Below are positions 44,529 to 53,861 of a stretch of DNA of 64,000 nt, piece by piece. Source of the stretch: Rhizobium sp. CC-YZS058 (GTDB taxonomy: Bacteria; Pseudomonadota; Alphaproteobacteria; Rhizobiales; Rhizobiaceae). Numbering within the stretch: the stretch's first letter is position 1; each line of letters begins with the position of its first letter. The notes under the pieces were generated by a model that was not told where the DNA came from, ran no database searches, and was given only the letters and a program-made list of their open reading frames with translations. The translations under genes and the position numbers were made by a program. The stretch is taken from NCBI RefSeq assembly GCF_034720595.1, contig NZ_JAYESJ010000001.1, positions 2,568,001 to 2,632,000 on the forward strand. The letters run 5' to 3'.

Positions 44529-45185
44529 TCTTCGGTTCTCCTTCGATCTTTACTGTAACCAACGCCGCACATACGCGCGACAAACCATGCGGAAGCGCCA
44601 TGGAACCGCTGACCGCGAAGAAAGCGGGAAACGGCCTTCACCCACGCGGAGGAAGAACCCAAAGAGGAACACACAACCTATAAGACGCACTCTCCATGTC
44701 CTGCCCGTCTCTTTCTGGACATCGTCAGGCCAAGTTCAATGAGTCAAGCCGCTAACAAGGCTGTGTGTAATAGTATTTTCCAAACGGACACTTTGCGAAT
44801 ACTGATCTAACACTCAACAATGGATTGACCAAATATTTTTTTCCGTCAGCAGCCAATCTTCAACTTTCTCCGACGGCCTCAGCCAGCCCCTGAGTGCATC
44901 ACTGCAATCAGCCGCAACTTTCCGTTACAGAAGCCGTGGTGCCGCCATCTTTTTCCCCAACTCTGATTGAAGTTCTGCACAAATCAGGCGCGTCAATGGG
45001 AAGCAAAGACTATCACAAGCCGAATCATTCCTCTCCCGCGTGGCGGAATGCTTGATGCGGTAAGTCGATACTTTCAACGAAGGGCGAGACGATGCGTCCC
45101 GCCTTGGGATCTGATGGCAAGCGCCTATATGAGGAGCGAACCCAGTGTCGCACCCAAGGCCTTGAGCCTGGAAGAGGAGGTCGCA
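44529..45185. promoter_or_regulatory. AT-rich regulatory region between mucR and msrB
   Basis: 657 bases without a gene. From about 44740 to 45020 it is clearly AT-rich (for example GTGTAATAGTATTTTCC, GACCAAATATTTTTTTCC), a sharp contrast with the rest of the window. This is the kind of DNA that MucR itself binds. Promoters for divergent mucR and msrB must be here; I see no confident -35/-10 pair and no small gene. Confidence 0.5.
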
Positions 45186-45611
45186 ATGAGCGGACAGTCA
45201 TTGGAAACCGGCGCTTCGCCGCTGAAGGTGGTCAAGAGCGACGCGGAATGGCGGGCGCAGCTGACGCCGGAGCAATATCGCATTACACGCCAGCACGGCA
45301 CCGAACGCGCGTTCTCCAGCCCCGATTTCGAGCTGGGCAAGCCGGGCATCTACCACTGCGTCTGCTGTGGCAATGCGCTCTATGATGCCCGCACCAAGTT
45401 CAACTCCGGCACAGGCTGGCCGAGCTTCACGGCGCCGATCGGCGAGGATGCGGTGACGGAGCATGTCGACCGCTCCTATGGCATGACGCGCACCGAGATC
45501 CGCTGCGCCGATTGCGATGCGCATCTCGGCCATGTCTTCCCGGACGGCCCGCCGCCGACCGGCCTGCGCTACTGCATGAACGGCGTGGCGCTGACCTTTG
45601 ACCCGGCCTGA
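45186..45611 (+). CDS. msrB: Peptide methionine (R)-S-oxide reductase
   Basis: A 141-residue MsrB that repairs methionine-R-sulfoxide in proteins. Visible motifs: zinc cysteines in [12 protein letters not shown] and [14 protein letters not shown], and the catalytic cysteine in [12 protein letters not shown]. The ATG at 45186 has a perfect GGAGG; the frame is open for 73 codons more upstream, but that part is not protein-like. It ends at a strong bidirectional terminator. Confidence 0.95.
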   Translation: MSGQSLETGASPLKVVKSDAEWRAQLTPEQYRITRQHGTERAFSSPDFELGKPGIYHCVCCGNALYDARTKFNSGTGWPSFTAPIGEDAVTEHVDRSYGMTRTEIRCADCDAHLGHVFPDGPPPTGLRYCMNGVALTFDPA

Positions 45612-45638
45612 GCCGCAGGACAAGAGCGGTTGGTTTCA

Positions 45639-45672
45639 AGCCCGGTGCTTTCGCAAGCGCCGGGCTTTTCTT
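45639..45672. terminator. Bidirectional terminator between msrB and the haemolysin III-family gene
   Basis: AAGCCCGGTGCTT-TCGC-AAGCGCCGGGCTTTTC, a 13-pair stem with one G-T, T-rich on both strands, in the 66-base gap between convergent genes. Confidence 0.88.
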
Positions 45673-45677
45673 CTGGT

Positions 45678-46334
45678 TCAGGCTGCCGGACCCAGAACGG
45701 ACAGCACGGCGGAGAAATGAATGGCGGCAGCGGCCACCACGAAGCCATGCCAGATGGCATTCTGGAAGCGCAGCTTTTCCCAGACATGGAAGATGACGCC
45801 TGCGGAGTAGACGATTCCGCCGATCAGGATCAGAAGCAGCGTGCCCTCCGGCAGCCGCGCCAGAAGCGGACCCGCCGCAAACACACCCGACCAGCCCATG
45901 GCCAGATAAAGCAGGATCGCCACCCGGTCGAACCGGCCGGGAAAGGCGCATTTGATGAAGACGCCGAAGGCGGCGATACCCCAGAGCGCGATGAGCAGGG
46001 AGAAAAGAAACGGGTCGCTCCAGCCGTTCTGGAGGAAGGGCGTGTAGGTGGCGGCGATCAGAACGAAGATCGAGGAATGATCGAACCGGCGCAGCACCGC
46101 CTTGGTGCGCGACACCGGCCAGAGATTATAGGCGAAGGAGATCGACAGCGTTGCGATCAACCCCGCGCCGTAGATTGCCGCAGCCGCGATCTGGCCGGCA
46201 TCATTGTGCGTGACAGCGAGCACGAGCAACGCCGCCACGCCGATCAGGGCTGCAACCAGACCGACCCCATGGACGATTCCGTCGGCAATCAGCTCCGAGC
46301 GGTCGTAGTTCCATTTGACGCCTTCGATCTGCAC
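45678..46334 (-). CDS. Haemolysin III/AdipoR-family membrane protein (YqfA type)
   Basis: A 218-residue protein with seven membrane segments of the haemolysin III/progestin-adipoQ receptor (PAQR) superfamily. Conserved parts are YDRSELIADGIVHGVGLVAA, the FDHSSIFVLIAATYTPF motif with metal-binding histidine, and IFHVWEKLRFQNAIWHGFVV. Many of these act as hydrolases on ceramide-like lipids. I use the GTG at 46334 because of a well-placed AGGAG and agreement with the usual N-terminus; the frame is open to a GTG at 46472. Confidence 0.88.
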   Translation of the reverse strand: MQIEGVKWNYDRSELIADGIVHGVGLVAALIGVAALLVLAVTHNDAGQIAAAAIYGAGLIATLSISFAYNLWPVSRTKAVLRRFDHSSIFVLIAATYTPFLQNGWSDPFLFSLLIALWGIAAFGVFIKCAFPGRFDRVAILLYLAMGWSGVFAAGPLLARLPEGTLLLILIGGIVYSAGVIFHVWEKLRFQNAIWHGFVVAAAAIHFSAVLSVLGPAA

Positions 46335-46690
46335 GGCCCACTCCTGCTTCCGGCCTCGCCCGCCGCCGATCCGGCGCGGGCGGTTTTCCCGGAGAGCTTT
46401 CGCAGCCGGCTGCGGCAAAGCTGTGACAGCTGCGCCCGCCTGCGCGCTCTGCTCCAAGACGATCTCAGCCACAGATCAGCCGACGAAGGCCAAGAACGCC
46501 CTTCGGTTCGCTAAAGCTGACAGAGAACGACCGCCATCGTCAATGGCAATGGATCGTCAACATCCAGCGAACGCAGCATCCTCGTTGTCCGCACTGGCGG
46601 AGCAAAGTGCAATGGCCGAGAGTATCCATGCCCCAGGCCGGCGCCGCGACCGCGAATTCGCCCGCGTCCAAACCGGGGCTGAAGGAGACG

Positions 46691-47581
46691 ATGATGACCG
46701 CACCGCATCCTGTGAGCTCACGCCCCGCCCCCGCGAAGACGGCGCTCGATATGCCCACCCATGTCGATCACGCCCATCTTCGCGTCGGCGATCTCGCCAT
46801 GGTCTCGGCCTGGTATCAGACGATCCTCGGCCTGACGGCGATCGACAGCAGCCCCTCCGGCCAGACGCTCGGCGTCGCGGGGCGTCCGCTGCTCACATTG
46901 ACGGAGGCCAAGGGCGCCGCGCCGCAGCCGCGCCAGGCGCCCGGCCTGTTCCACACGGCCTTCCTCGTTCCGGATCGCCCGGCACTGGCTGCCTGGCTCG
47001 CCCACGCCGCCCATGCGGGCGTCGCCCTGCAGGGCGCCTCGGACCATCTGGTCTCGGAGGCCATCTACCTCGCCGATCCCGAAGGCAACGGCATCGAGGT
47101 CTATCGAGACCGGTCCCGCGCCGACTGGACCTATCTGCCGGATGGCAAGGTGGCGATGGCGACCGAGCGGCTGGACCTGCAGGCGCTCTATGACGAGGCG
47201 GACAAGGGGCCCTGGGGCGGCATGCAGCCAAGCACGGCGATCGGCCACATCCATCTTCAGGTCTCCGATATCCCCACCGCCGACCACTTCTTCCGCGATG
47301 TGCTGGGGCTCGATCTGATGGCCACCTATCCGGGCGCGAGCTTCTTTGCGTCCGGGCGCTACCACCATCATGTCGCGGCCAATATCTGGAACTCCCGCCG
47401 GGCCGGTCCGCGTTCGGCCGGCATGGCGGGCCTTGCCGAGTACACGCTGCGCTTCGATACGACCGAACGGCTGGATGCGGCTCTTGCCGCCCTCGACCGG
47501 ATGGAGATCGCCGTCACCCGCAGCGGTCGGACCGCAAGCCTCCTCGACCCTTGGGGCATCGGCCTTCGCGTTTCCGCCTGA
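46691..47581 (+). CDS. Glyoxalase-fold (VOC) dioxygenase, CatE-like
   Basis: A 296-residue protein of the vicinal oxygen chelate superfamily with two repeats: the first around VDHAHLRVGDLAMVSAWYQT and the second around IGHIHLQVSDIPTADHFFRD. Metal ligands are the histidines at DHAHL and HIHLQ and the glutamate in GNGIEVYRDR. The two-module arrangement is that of catechol 2,3-dioxygenase-like CatE proteins; the substrate cannot be told. The ATG has AAGGAG; a second ATG immediately follows. Confidence 0.88.
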   Translation: MMTAPHPVSSRPAPAKTALDMPTHVDHAHLRVGDLAMVSAWYQTILGLTAIDSSPSGQTLGVAGRPLLTLTEAKGAAPQPRQAPGLFHTAFLVPDRPALAAWLAHAAHAGVALQGASDHLVSEAIYLADPEGNGIEVYRDRSRADWTYLPDGKVAMATERLDLQALYDEADKGPWGGMQPSTAIGHIHLQVSDIPTADHFFRDVLGLDLMATYPGASFFASGRYHHHVAANIWNSRRAGPRSAGMAGLAEYTLRFDTTERLDAALAALDRMEIAVTRSGRTASLLDPWGIGLRVSA

Positions 47582-47709
47582 AGCTCTGTGTGGTAGAAAG
47601 CCAGTCTGCAAGCGCTTTGGAAGTGGCCGCCAAGCGCGCCGCCTGCGTGCTTGAACCAAATCGCCGCGACCTTTATCTCTCGGCGGAACCCCAAGCCGGA
47701 GCGCACCCC

Positions 47710-49806
47710 GTGTCCCCATTCAAATCTCTGCCCGATGCCCCCATTGCAGCCCGCAGGCCTGTCAGCGACACCCGTCACGGCATCACCCGGACCGACGACT
47801 ATGCCTGGCTGAGAGCCGACAACTGGCAGGCCATGTTCAAGGATACCTCGCTTCTCGACCCCGAGATCCGCAGCTATCTGGAGGCCGAGAACAGCTATAT
47901 GACCGCCGCCATGGCGGACACGGACGGCTTGCAGAAGGCGTTGTTTGCCGAGATGCGCGGGCGCATCAAGGAGGATGATTCCTCCGTGCCGATGAAGGAC
48001 GGTCCCTTCGCCTACGGGACGGCCTATGTGACCGGTGGCGAGCAGCCGCGCTACTTCCGCGAGCCCCGCGACGGCGGCGCGCGCGTCATGCTGCTCGATG
48101 GCGACAAGGAAGCTGAGGGCAAGGATTATTTCCGCCTCTCCGGCCTCGACCATTCCACCGACCATGCCCGCGGCATCTGGGGCTATGACGACAAGGGGTC
48201 GGAATATTTCACCCTGCGCGTCCGCGATCTCGAGACCCTGACCGATCTTGACGACGAGATCCACAACACCGGCGGCGGCGGTGCCTGGGCGCCGGATGGC
48301 CAGAGCTTCTTCTACACGGTGCTCGACGACAATCACCGCCCGTCCCGGATCTACCACCACCGGCTCGGCACGCCGCAGGCAGAGGATCGTCTGGTCTATG
48401 AGGAAGAGGATGCGGGCTTCTTCGTGTCGGTCGGCGGCTCGCTGCTCGACGATGTCATCTTCATCGACATTCACGACCATGAGACCAGTGAATATCGCCT
48501 GATTCCCGCCACCGATCTCGCTGCCGAGCCGAAGGTCGTGGCGCCGCGCGAGGTTGGTCTCGAATACAACATGGCCGAAGGCGGCGATGTCTTCTACATT
48601 CTCACCAATGCCGATGGCGCCAAGGACTTCAAGATCGTCGAGGCGCCCTTCGCCACGCCCGAACGGGCGCATTGGCGCGAGGTCGTGCCGCATACGCCCG
48701 GCCGGCTCATCCTCAACCATATGGCCTTTGCCCGCCATCTCGTCTGGCTGGAACGCGAAAACGGCCTGCCGCAGATCAAGATCCGCGACCGGCGCAGCGG
48801 CGAGGAGCATGCGATCGCCTTCGCGGAAGAGGCCTATTCGCTCGGCCTGCAGGGCGCCCTGGAATATGACACGGATGTCATCCGCTTCTCCTACTCCTCG
48901 ATGACGACGCCGAGCCAGCTTTTCGACTATGACATGACGACGCGCGAGCGCCGCCTCCTGAAGACCCAGGACGTGCCCTCCGGCCACCGGATCGACGACT
49001 ATGTGACGCGCCGGGTGATGGCGACCGCGCCGGATGGCGAGACGGTGCCGGTCTCCCTGCTCTATCGCAAGGACACGCCGCTCGATGGCTCCGCCCCGTG
49101 CCTGCTCTATGGCTACGGCGCCTATGGCTACGCCATTCCGGCGAGCTTCAACACCAATTGCCTGTCGCTGGTCGACCGCGGCTTCGTCTACGCCATCGCC
49201 CATATCCGCGGCGGCAACGACAAGGGCTTTGCCTGGTACGAAGACGGCAAGATGGCGAAGAAGACCAACAGCTTCACCGACTTCATCGCCGCCGCCGACC
49301 ACCTGGTCGCCGAAGGCTTCACGGCCCATGACAGGCTGATCGCCCAGGGCGGCTCGGCCGGCGGCATGCTGATGGGCGCCATCGCCAATCTCGCGCCGGA
49401 GAAGTTTGCCGGCATCATTGCCGCAGTCCCCTTCGTCGACGTGCTGACGACCATGCTCGACGACACGCTGCCGCTCACCCCGCCGGAATGGCCGGAATGG
49501 GGCAACCCGATCGCGGACGAGGCGGCCTACCGCCATATCGCCAGCTATTCGCCCTATGACAATGTCGGCGCCAAACCCTATCCGCCGATCCTGATCCTGA
49601 GCGGCCTGACCGATCCGCGCGTCACCTATTGGGAGCCGACCAAATGGGCGGCGAAACTGCGGGCGAACACGACCGGCACCGCGCCCATCCTGCTCAAGAC
49701 CAATATGGGCGCCGGCCATGGCGGGGCCTCCGGCCGCTTCCAGCGGCTCGAAGAGGTCGCCTTCGAATATGCCTTCGCCGTCAAGGTGGCCGGGCTCGCC
49801 CACTGA
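47710..49806 (+). CDS. Oligopeptidase B (S9A family serine peptidase)
   Basis: A 698-residue cytoplasmic peptidase that cuts short peptides after basic residues. N-terminal beta-propeller, then the alpha/beta hydrolase domain with the catalytic serine in AQGGSAGGMLMGA, aspartate in ILSGLTDPRV and histidine in GAGHGGASGR; EWGNPIADEAAYRHI and the acidic pocket residues are also typical. GTG start with CCGGAG eight bases before; the frame is open upstream into the VOC gene but unlikely to be used. Confidence 0.93.
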   Translation: MSPFKSLPDAPIAARRPVSDTRHGITRTDDYAWLRADNWQAMFKDTSLLDPEIRSYLEAENSYMTAAMADTDGLQKALFAEMRGRIKEDDSSVPMKDGPFAYGTAYVTGGEQPRYFREPRDGGARVMLLDGDKEAEGKDYFRLSGLDHSTDHARGIWGYDDKGSEYFTLRVRDLETLTDLDDEIHNTGGGGAWAPDGQSFFYTVLDDNHRPSRIYHHRLGTPQAEDRLVYEEEDAGFFVSVGGSLLDDVIFIDIHDHETSEYRLIPATDLAAEPKVVAPREVGLEYNMAEGGDVFYILTNADGAKDFKIVEAPFATPERAHWREVVPHTPGRLILNHMAFARHLVWLERENGLPQIKIRDRRSGEEHAIAFAEEAYSLGLQGALEYDTDVIRFSYSSMTTPSQLFDYDMTTRERRLLKTQDVPSGHRIDDYVTRRVMATAPDGETVPVSLLYRKDTPLDGSAPCLLYGYGAYGYAIPASFNTNCLSLVDRGFVYAIAHIRGGNDKGFAWYEDGKMAKKTNSFTDFIAAADHLVAEGFTAHDRLIAQGGSAGGMLMGAIANLAPEKFAGIIAAVPFVDVLTTMLDDTLPLTPPEWPEWGNPIADEAAYRHIASYSPYDNVGAKPYPPILILSGLTDPRVTYWEPTKWAAKLRANTTGTAPILLKTNMGAGHGGASGRFQRLEEVAFEYAFAVKVAGLAH

Positions 49807-49812
49807 ACCATT

Positions 49813-49840
49813 GGCCGCGGCGATGGGGATCGCCGCGGCC
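49813..49840 (+). terminator. Strong hairpin after oligopeptidase B
   Basis: GGCCGCGGCGAT-GGGG-ATCGCCGCGGCC, a perfect 12-bp stem with a 4-base loop, seven bases after the stop. The following TCCTCC is not a real T run, but the stem is very stable. Confidence 0.65.
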
Positions 49841-49920
49841 TCCTCCGCACTGCGTCGCGAGCCCCGCGCAACGTTCATGAGCAACTCTGCATCCAGACAG
49901 GCAACTCTGGAGGCAGCGTC

Positions 49921-50385
49921 ATGCATGTGACTGCGGCGGGCTGGTCCCGCTCTCTTTCCGAACGGCGAGACGGCTCGGCCGGGGGCGCCGGCGATGACAG
50001 TTTTTCGCTGATGGCCCAAGCCGGATCGCAGGGTGCGGGGACGATGGCCGGCGGTGCGGGCAGCTGGACCCCGACGCCCGCATCGTTCAGCACGCTCAAG
50101 CTGTCGGCCGCGCTTTCGGGCGCTTCGACCCTTGTCAATCCTGTCGCAGCCGCCAAGCTTCAACCGGTCGAGGCCGAATTCTTCGAATGGGCCCGCATGT
50201 CGCCGGCCGAGCGGATCCGCGCTCAGGTTCTCAAAGAGCACAGTCTGACCGAAGATGGGCTCAAGGATCTGGAGCCGGACGAGCGCAAGGCGATCGAAAA
50301 GGAGATCGCCGACCGCATCAAGCGCGAGCTGGGCGGCATGAAGGCCGAGGACCGGCATGAGGACGATCTCGTCAAGACCGCATGA
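49921..50385 (+). CDS. Hypothetical protein (154 aa) with charged C-terminal helices
   Basis: No signal peptide is clear. The first 75 residues are glycine/serine/alanine-rich and probably disordered (GSAGGAGDDSFSLMAQAGSQ). The C-terminal half (about 85-154) is helical and charged: EFFEWARMSPAERIRAQVLK and KDLEPDERKAIEKEIADRIK. This looks like a small family seen in rhizobia, but I do not know its function. Nothing in the neighbours hints at its role. Confidence 0.65.
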   Translation: MHVTAAGWSRSLSERRDGSAGGAGDDSFSLMAQAGSQGAGTMAGGAGSWTPTPASFSTLKLSAALSGASTLVNPVAAAKLQPVEAEFFEWARMSPAERIRAQVLKEHSLTEDGLKDLEPDERKAIEKEIADRIKRELGGMKAEDRHEDDLVKTA

Positions 50386-50614
50386 TGCCGGGCCGATCCC
50401 GTTGTCGGCGATCGAACGACAGGTCGCGCCGGCCTGATTTTCATGACCGGGACGACATAAAGCCATCGCGCAGGTAACGTCGTCTTCATCCCTTATACCT
50501 TATATAAGCACGGCTTCACATGGGAGGAGTGACACGGATCGCTGTACCGCGGTCGCATCCCTCCGCGGAAGCACACGAGGCAACCACGCCACATCGTTTT
50601 TATAGGGGGATCAC

Positions 50615-50953
50615 ATGCTCATTCGCTTGACTGCCGCTCTCGCCATCTCGTCCTTTGCCGTCTTCTCGCCGGCTGCGGCCAGCGAAAGCCATTGGCAATT
50701 CGAAGTCGTCAACAAGTCGGAAACTCCGGCCACCGAGTTCCGCACCAAGGAAGACGGCGAGTGGAGCGAGAACTGGATTTCCGCCCGCATCGAGCCGGGC
50801 GATACGTTCGACATGGACTTCAATCATTCGGACGGCGATTGCGTCGTGCGCACGCAGATCCACTTCGTCGACGGCTCCTACTTCGATACCGACGTCGACT
50901 ACTGCAAGGTCTCGACACTCTACATGTTCGAAAACAAGCTGACCTGGGAATAA
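50615..50953 (+). CDS. Small secreted protein (112 aa)
   Basis: A signal peptide (LTAALAISSFAVFSPAAA) precedes a 90-residue mature protein, rich in acidic and aromatic residues, with two cysteines (GDCVVRTQIHFVDG and VDYCKVSTLY) that may form a disulfide. Ribosome site AGGGGG is good. The 229-base gap upstream has an AT-rich patch (CTTATACCTTATATAAGC, near 50492-50510) that is a plausible promoter core. A terminator follows. Function unknown. Confidence 0.75.
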   Translation: MLIRLTAALAISSFAVFSPAAASESHWQFEVVNKSETPATEFRTKEDGEWSENWISARIEPGDTFDMDFNHSDGDCVVRTQIHFVDGSYFDTDVDYCKVSTLYMFENKLTWE

Positions 50954-50995
50954 GTCCCGAGATGCACGTGTCCTGATCATCCAGTGAGAAGAAAC

Positions 50996-51030
50996 GAAGC
51001 CCCGTTGTGTCACCACCGGGGCTTCCTCTT
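50996..51030 (+). terminator. Rho-independent terminator after the small secreted protein
   Basis: GAAGCCCCG (50996-51004), 12-base loop, CGGGGCTTC (51017-51025), then CTCTT. Nine-pair stem, 43 bases after the stop. Confidence 0.75.
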
Positions 51031-51146
51031 CGGTGAAGGCGCAATGTCCTGGCCGGAAATCCGCGTGTCGCCCTGCCCTCGGCGGGATCGGCTCCAGCAT
51101 CTTCAGCAAGGCTTGTCTGGCATCCGCACATGCCTACCTTAGGAGG

Positions 51147-52625
51147 ATGACAGACACCGCCATCGCCTTCGACAACAGCTATGCCCGCCTGCCCGCGCCG
51201 TTCTTCACGCGGGTCGATCCGACCGCCGTCGAGGCGCCGGTGCTGATCGCCTTCAACCGCCCGCTTGCCGAGGCGTTGGGACTGGATGCGGCTTCTCTGG
51301 AGCGCGACGGGGCGGAAGTTTTTTCCGGCAACCGTCTGCTGCCGGGTGCCGAACCGCTGGCCATGGCCTATGCCGGGCATCAGTTCGGGCAGTTCGTGCC
51401 GCTGCTCGGCGACGGCCGGGCGATCCTCCTCGGTGAGGTCATCGACCGCGCGGGCCAGCGGCGCGATATCCAGCTCAAGGGCGGCGGACCCACGCCCTAT
51501 TCGCGCCGCGGCGATGGCCGGGCCGCGCTCGGGCCCGTCATGCGGGAATATCTCGTCAGCGAGGCCATGCATGCGCTGGGCCTGCCCACCACCCGCGCGC
51601 TTGCTGCCGTCGTCACCGGCGAGCCGGTTTATCGCGAGCAGGTGCTTCCGGGCGCCGTGCTGACGCGGGTTGCGGCCAGCCATTTGCGGGTCGGCACCTT
51701 CCAGCATTTCGCCGCCCGCGGCGACGAGGAGGCGCTGCGTCAGCTGACCGATTACGCCATCGCCCGCCATGACCCCGCGCTTGCCGGCACGCCCGACCGC
51801 GCGCTCGGTCTGCTCAAGGCCGTCGCCGAGCGCCAGGCCGCGCTGATTGCCCGCTGGCTGTCGATCGGCTTCATCCACGGGGTGATGAACACCGACAATT
51901 TCTCGATCTCCGGCGAAACGATCGATTTCGGCCCCTGCGCCTTCCTCGACGCCTATGATCCGGAAAAGGTTTTCTCCTCGATCGATCGCGGCGGCCGATA
52001 TGCTTATCAGAACCAGCCGGCGATCGGTCAATGGAACCTCGCGCGGCTCGCCGAAGCGCTGCTGCCGCTGCTTAATGCCGACGAATCGGTTGCCGTCGAT
52101 GCCGCCAATGCCGTGATCGCCGACTACGGCCACCGGTTCCAGCATCACTGGTCCGCCGCCATGCGCGCCAAGATCGGCTTGACGGGTCCGGACGATGCCG
52201 ACGACCTGACGCTGGTGCGCGATCTTCTGAGCCTGATGCAGGCCCAGGCCGCCGATTTTACCCTGAGCTTCCGCAGCCTCGCCTCGGCGATCGAGCCGGG
52301 CGGCGAGAGCGACATGCTGACGCTCTTCAAGGATCATGAGCCGGTCCTTGCCTGGCTCCAGCGCTGGCGGGCACGGTTGACGCGCGACGGAGTGCCGGAA
52401 GCCGAGCGCGCGCGCGCCATGCGGGCGGTGAACCCCGCCTTCATCCCACGCAACCACCGGATCGAGCAGGCGATCGCCGCGGCACAGACGGAGGCGGATT
52501 TCTCGCTCTTCGAGGCGCTGCAGGCGGTGCTGTCGCATCCCTATGACGACCAGCCGCAGCTTGCCCGCTTCGCCGAGCCGCCGGGCGCCGGCGAGGAGGT
52601 TCCCAAGACCTTCTGCGGAACCTGA
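51147..52625 (+). CDS. selO: SelO/YdiU-family pseudokinase AMPylator
   Basis: A 492-residue SelO protein, which transfers AMP onto proteins at Ser/Thr/Tyr and responds to oxidative stress. The family start DNSYARLPAPFFTRVDPT and AYAGHQFGQFVPLLGDGRA, the nucleotide loop LKGGGPTPYSRRGDGRAAL, and the metal-binding GVMNTDNFSISGETIDFGPC are present. The C-terminus is TFCGT; as in most bacterial forms there is cysteine instead of selenocysteine. The ribosome site AGGAGG touches the ATG directly (TTAGGAGGATG), an unusually short spacing, which could mean weak or regulated initiation. Confidence 0.94.
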   Translation: MTDTAIAFDNSYARLPAPFFTRVDPTAVEAPVLIAFNRPLAEALGLDAASLERDGAEVFSGNRLLPGAEPLAMAYAGHQFGQFVPLLGDGRAILLGEVIDRAGQRRDIQLKGGGPTPYSRRGDGRAALGPVMREYLVSEAMHALGLPTTRALAAVVTGEPVYREQVLPGAVLTRVAASHLRVGTFQHFAARGDEEALRQLTDYAIARHDPALAGTPDRALGLLKAVAERQAALIARWLSIGFIHGVMNTDNFSISGETIDFGPCAFLDAYDPEKVFSSIDRGGRYAYQNQPAIGQWNLARLAEALLPLLNADESVAVDAANAVIADYGHRFQHHWSAAMRAKIGLTGPDDADDLTLVRDLLSLMQAQAADFTLSFRSLASAIEPGGESDMLTLFKDHEPVLAWLQRWRARLTRDGVPEAERARAMRAVNPAFIPRNHRIEQAIAAAQTEADFSLFEALQAVLSHPYDDQPQLARFAEPPGAGEEVPKTFCGT

Positions 52626-52725
52626 GAGGCTTCGCGCCGCATCCATCACATGTTTTGATCGATTCATCGTGCCCGAGCGGCAAAATCTTCGCTATGGAGA
52701 AACCCGCAAACGCAAGGAGCACATG

Positions 52726-53610
52726 ATGGCCGTCGATACCGCGCCCCGCAGTCAGACCTGGACCTTCGTCGAAGGCGACTGGATCGAAGGCAACCCGCCG
52801 CTGATCGGCCCCACCTCCCATGCCATGTGGCTTGGCTCCACCGTTTTCGACGGCGCGCGCTGGTTCGACGGCATTGCGCCCGACCTCGACCTCCACTGCC
52901 AGCGCGTCAACCGCTCGGCCACCAATCTCGGCCTGAAACCCGTGATGGCCGCCGAGGAGATCGAAGCGCTCGCCTGGGAAGGCGCGAAGCGCTTCGACGG
53001 CAAGACTGCGATCTACATCAAGCCGATGTACTGGGCCGAGCATGGCCAGGCGACGTCCGTCGTCGCGGCCGATCCGGAGTCGACCCGGTTCGCACTCTGC
53101 CTGTTCGAGGCGCCGATGCACACGGCCAAGCCTTCCTCGCTCACCGTCTCGCCCTTCCGCCGGCCGAGCCCCGAGGTGGCGATGACCATGGCCAAGACCG
53201 GCAGCCTCTACCCCAATTCCGGCCGCATGCTGATCGAGGCGCGTGCCCGCGGCTTCGACAATGCGCTGGCGCGCGACATGAACGGCAATGTCGCCGAAAC
53301 AGCCTCGTCCAACATCTTCATGGTCAGGGATGGCGTGGTCTTCACGCCGGTCGCCAATGGCACCTTCCTCGCCGGCATCACCCGCTCGCGCGTCATGACG
53401 CTGCTGCGGGCCGGCGGCTTCGAGGTGGTCGAGGCCACGCTGTCGGTCGAGGATTTCCTGGCTGCCGACGAGATCTTCACCTCCGGCAACTACTCCAAGA
53501 TCGTCCCCGTCATCCGCCTCGACGACCGCCCCCTCCAGGAAGGCCCCGTCGCCCGCAAGACGCTGGAACTCTACATGGACTGGGCGCACGGCAAGGGATC
53601 GGATCTTTAG
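52726..53610 (+). CDS. Branched-chain amino acid aminotransferase (class IV PLP enzyme)
   Basis: A 294-residue fold-type IV aminotransferase. Pyridoxal-phosphate lysine in AMTMAKTGSLYPNSGRMLIE, substrate/PLP loop in NVAETASSNIFMV, and TGxT-type NGTFLAGITRSRVMTLL. It probably catalyses the last step of isoleucine, leucine and valine synthesis; D-amino acid aminotransferases share the fold, so specificity is not certain. AAGGAG precedes two consecutive ATGs; I use the second. Confidence 0.88.
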   Translation: MAVDTAPRSQTWTFVEGDWIEGNPPLIGPTSHAMWLGSTVFDGARWFDGIAPDLDLHCQRVNRSATNLGLKPVMAAEEIEALAWEGAKRFDGKTAIYIKPMYWAEHGQATSVVAADPESTRFALCLFEAPMHTAKPSSLTVSPFRRPSPEVAMTMAKTGSLYPNSGRMLIEARARGFDNALARDMNGNVAETASSNIFMVRDGVVFTPVANGTFLAGITRSRVMTLLRAGGFEVVEATLSVEDFLAADEIFTSGNYSKIVPVIRLDDRPLQEGPVARKTLELYMDWAHGKGSDL

Positions 53611-53768
53611 GGCGCGGTTCGATCTCGAAACGCCAGCCAAAATCAGCACCGCGATGACCTACCGGCCGACCCGCGCCAGAACCGCCGCTGTACTCATTTA
53701 TCTCACCGAACTCGGCGTTCGACCGCTTCGTGCTCGAGCCGCGTTCCGAGGCAAGGAACGTGCCCCAC

Positions 53769-53819
53769 GGTCCCTCCCCCCTTGTGGGGAAGATGGTTGG
53801 CAGGCCAGAGGGGGTTGTC
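53769..53819 (+). repeat. RIME-like palindromic repeat, copy D
   Basis: GGTCCCTCCCCCCTTGTGGG continuing to GGTTGGCAGGCCAGAGGGGG, preceded by CCCCAC as at copy C. It lies in the 251-base gap between the aminotransferase and the convergent ClpP-like gene, a normal intergenic site. Confidence 0.8.
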
Positions 53820-53861
53820 GGGCAATGAGCAGCCGGAACGACGGCGCCTGCAGAACGCGCC

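Noticed and set aside
47368..50466. 1032-codon minus-strand open frame
   Set aside because: Lies opposite oligopeptidase B, the VOC gene and their neighbour, which have complete catalytic motifs; the reading is typical antisense GC-rich sequence.
50820..52667. 615-codon minus-strand open frame
   Set aside because: Antisense to selO; no domain features.
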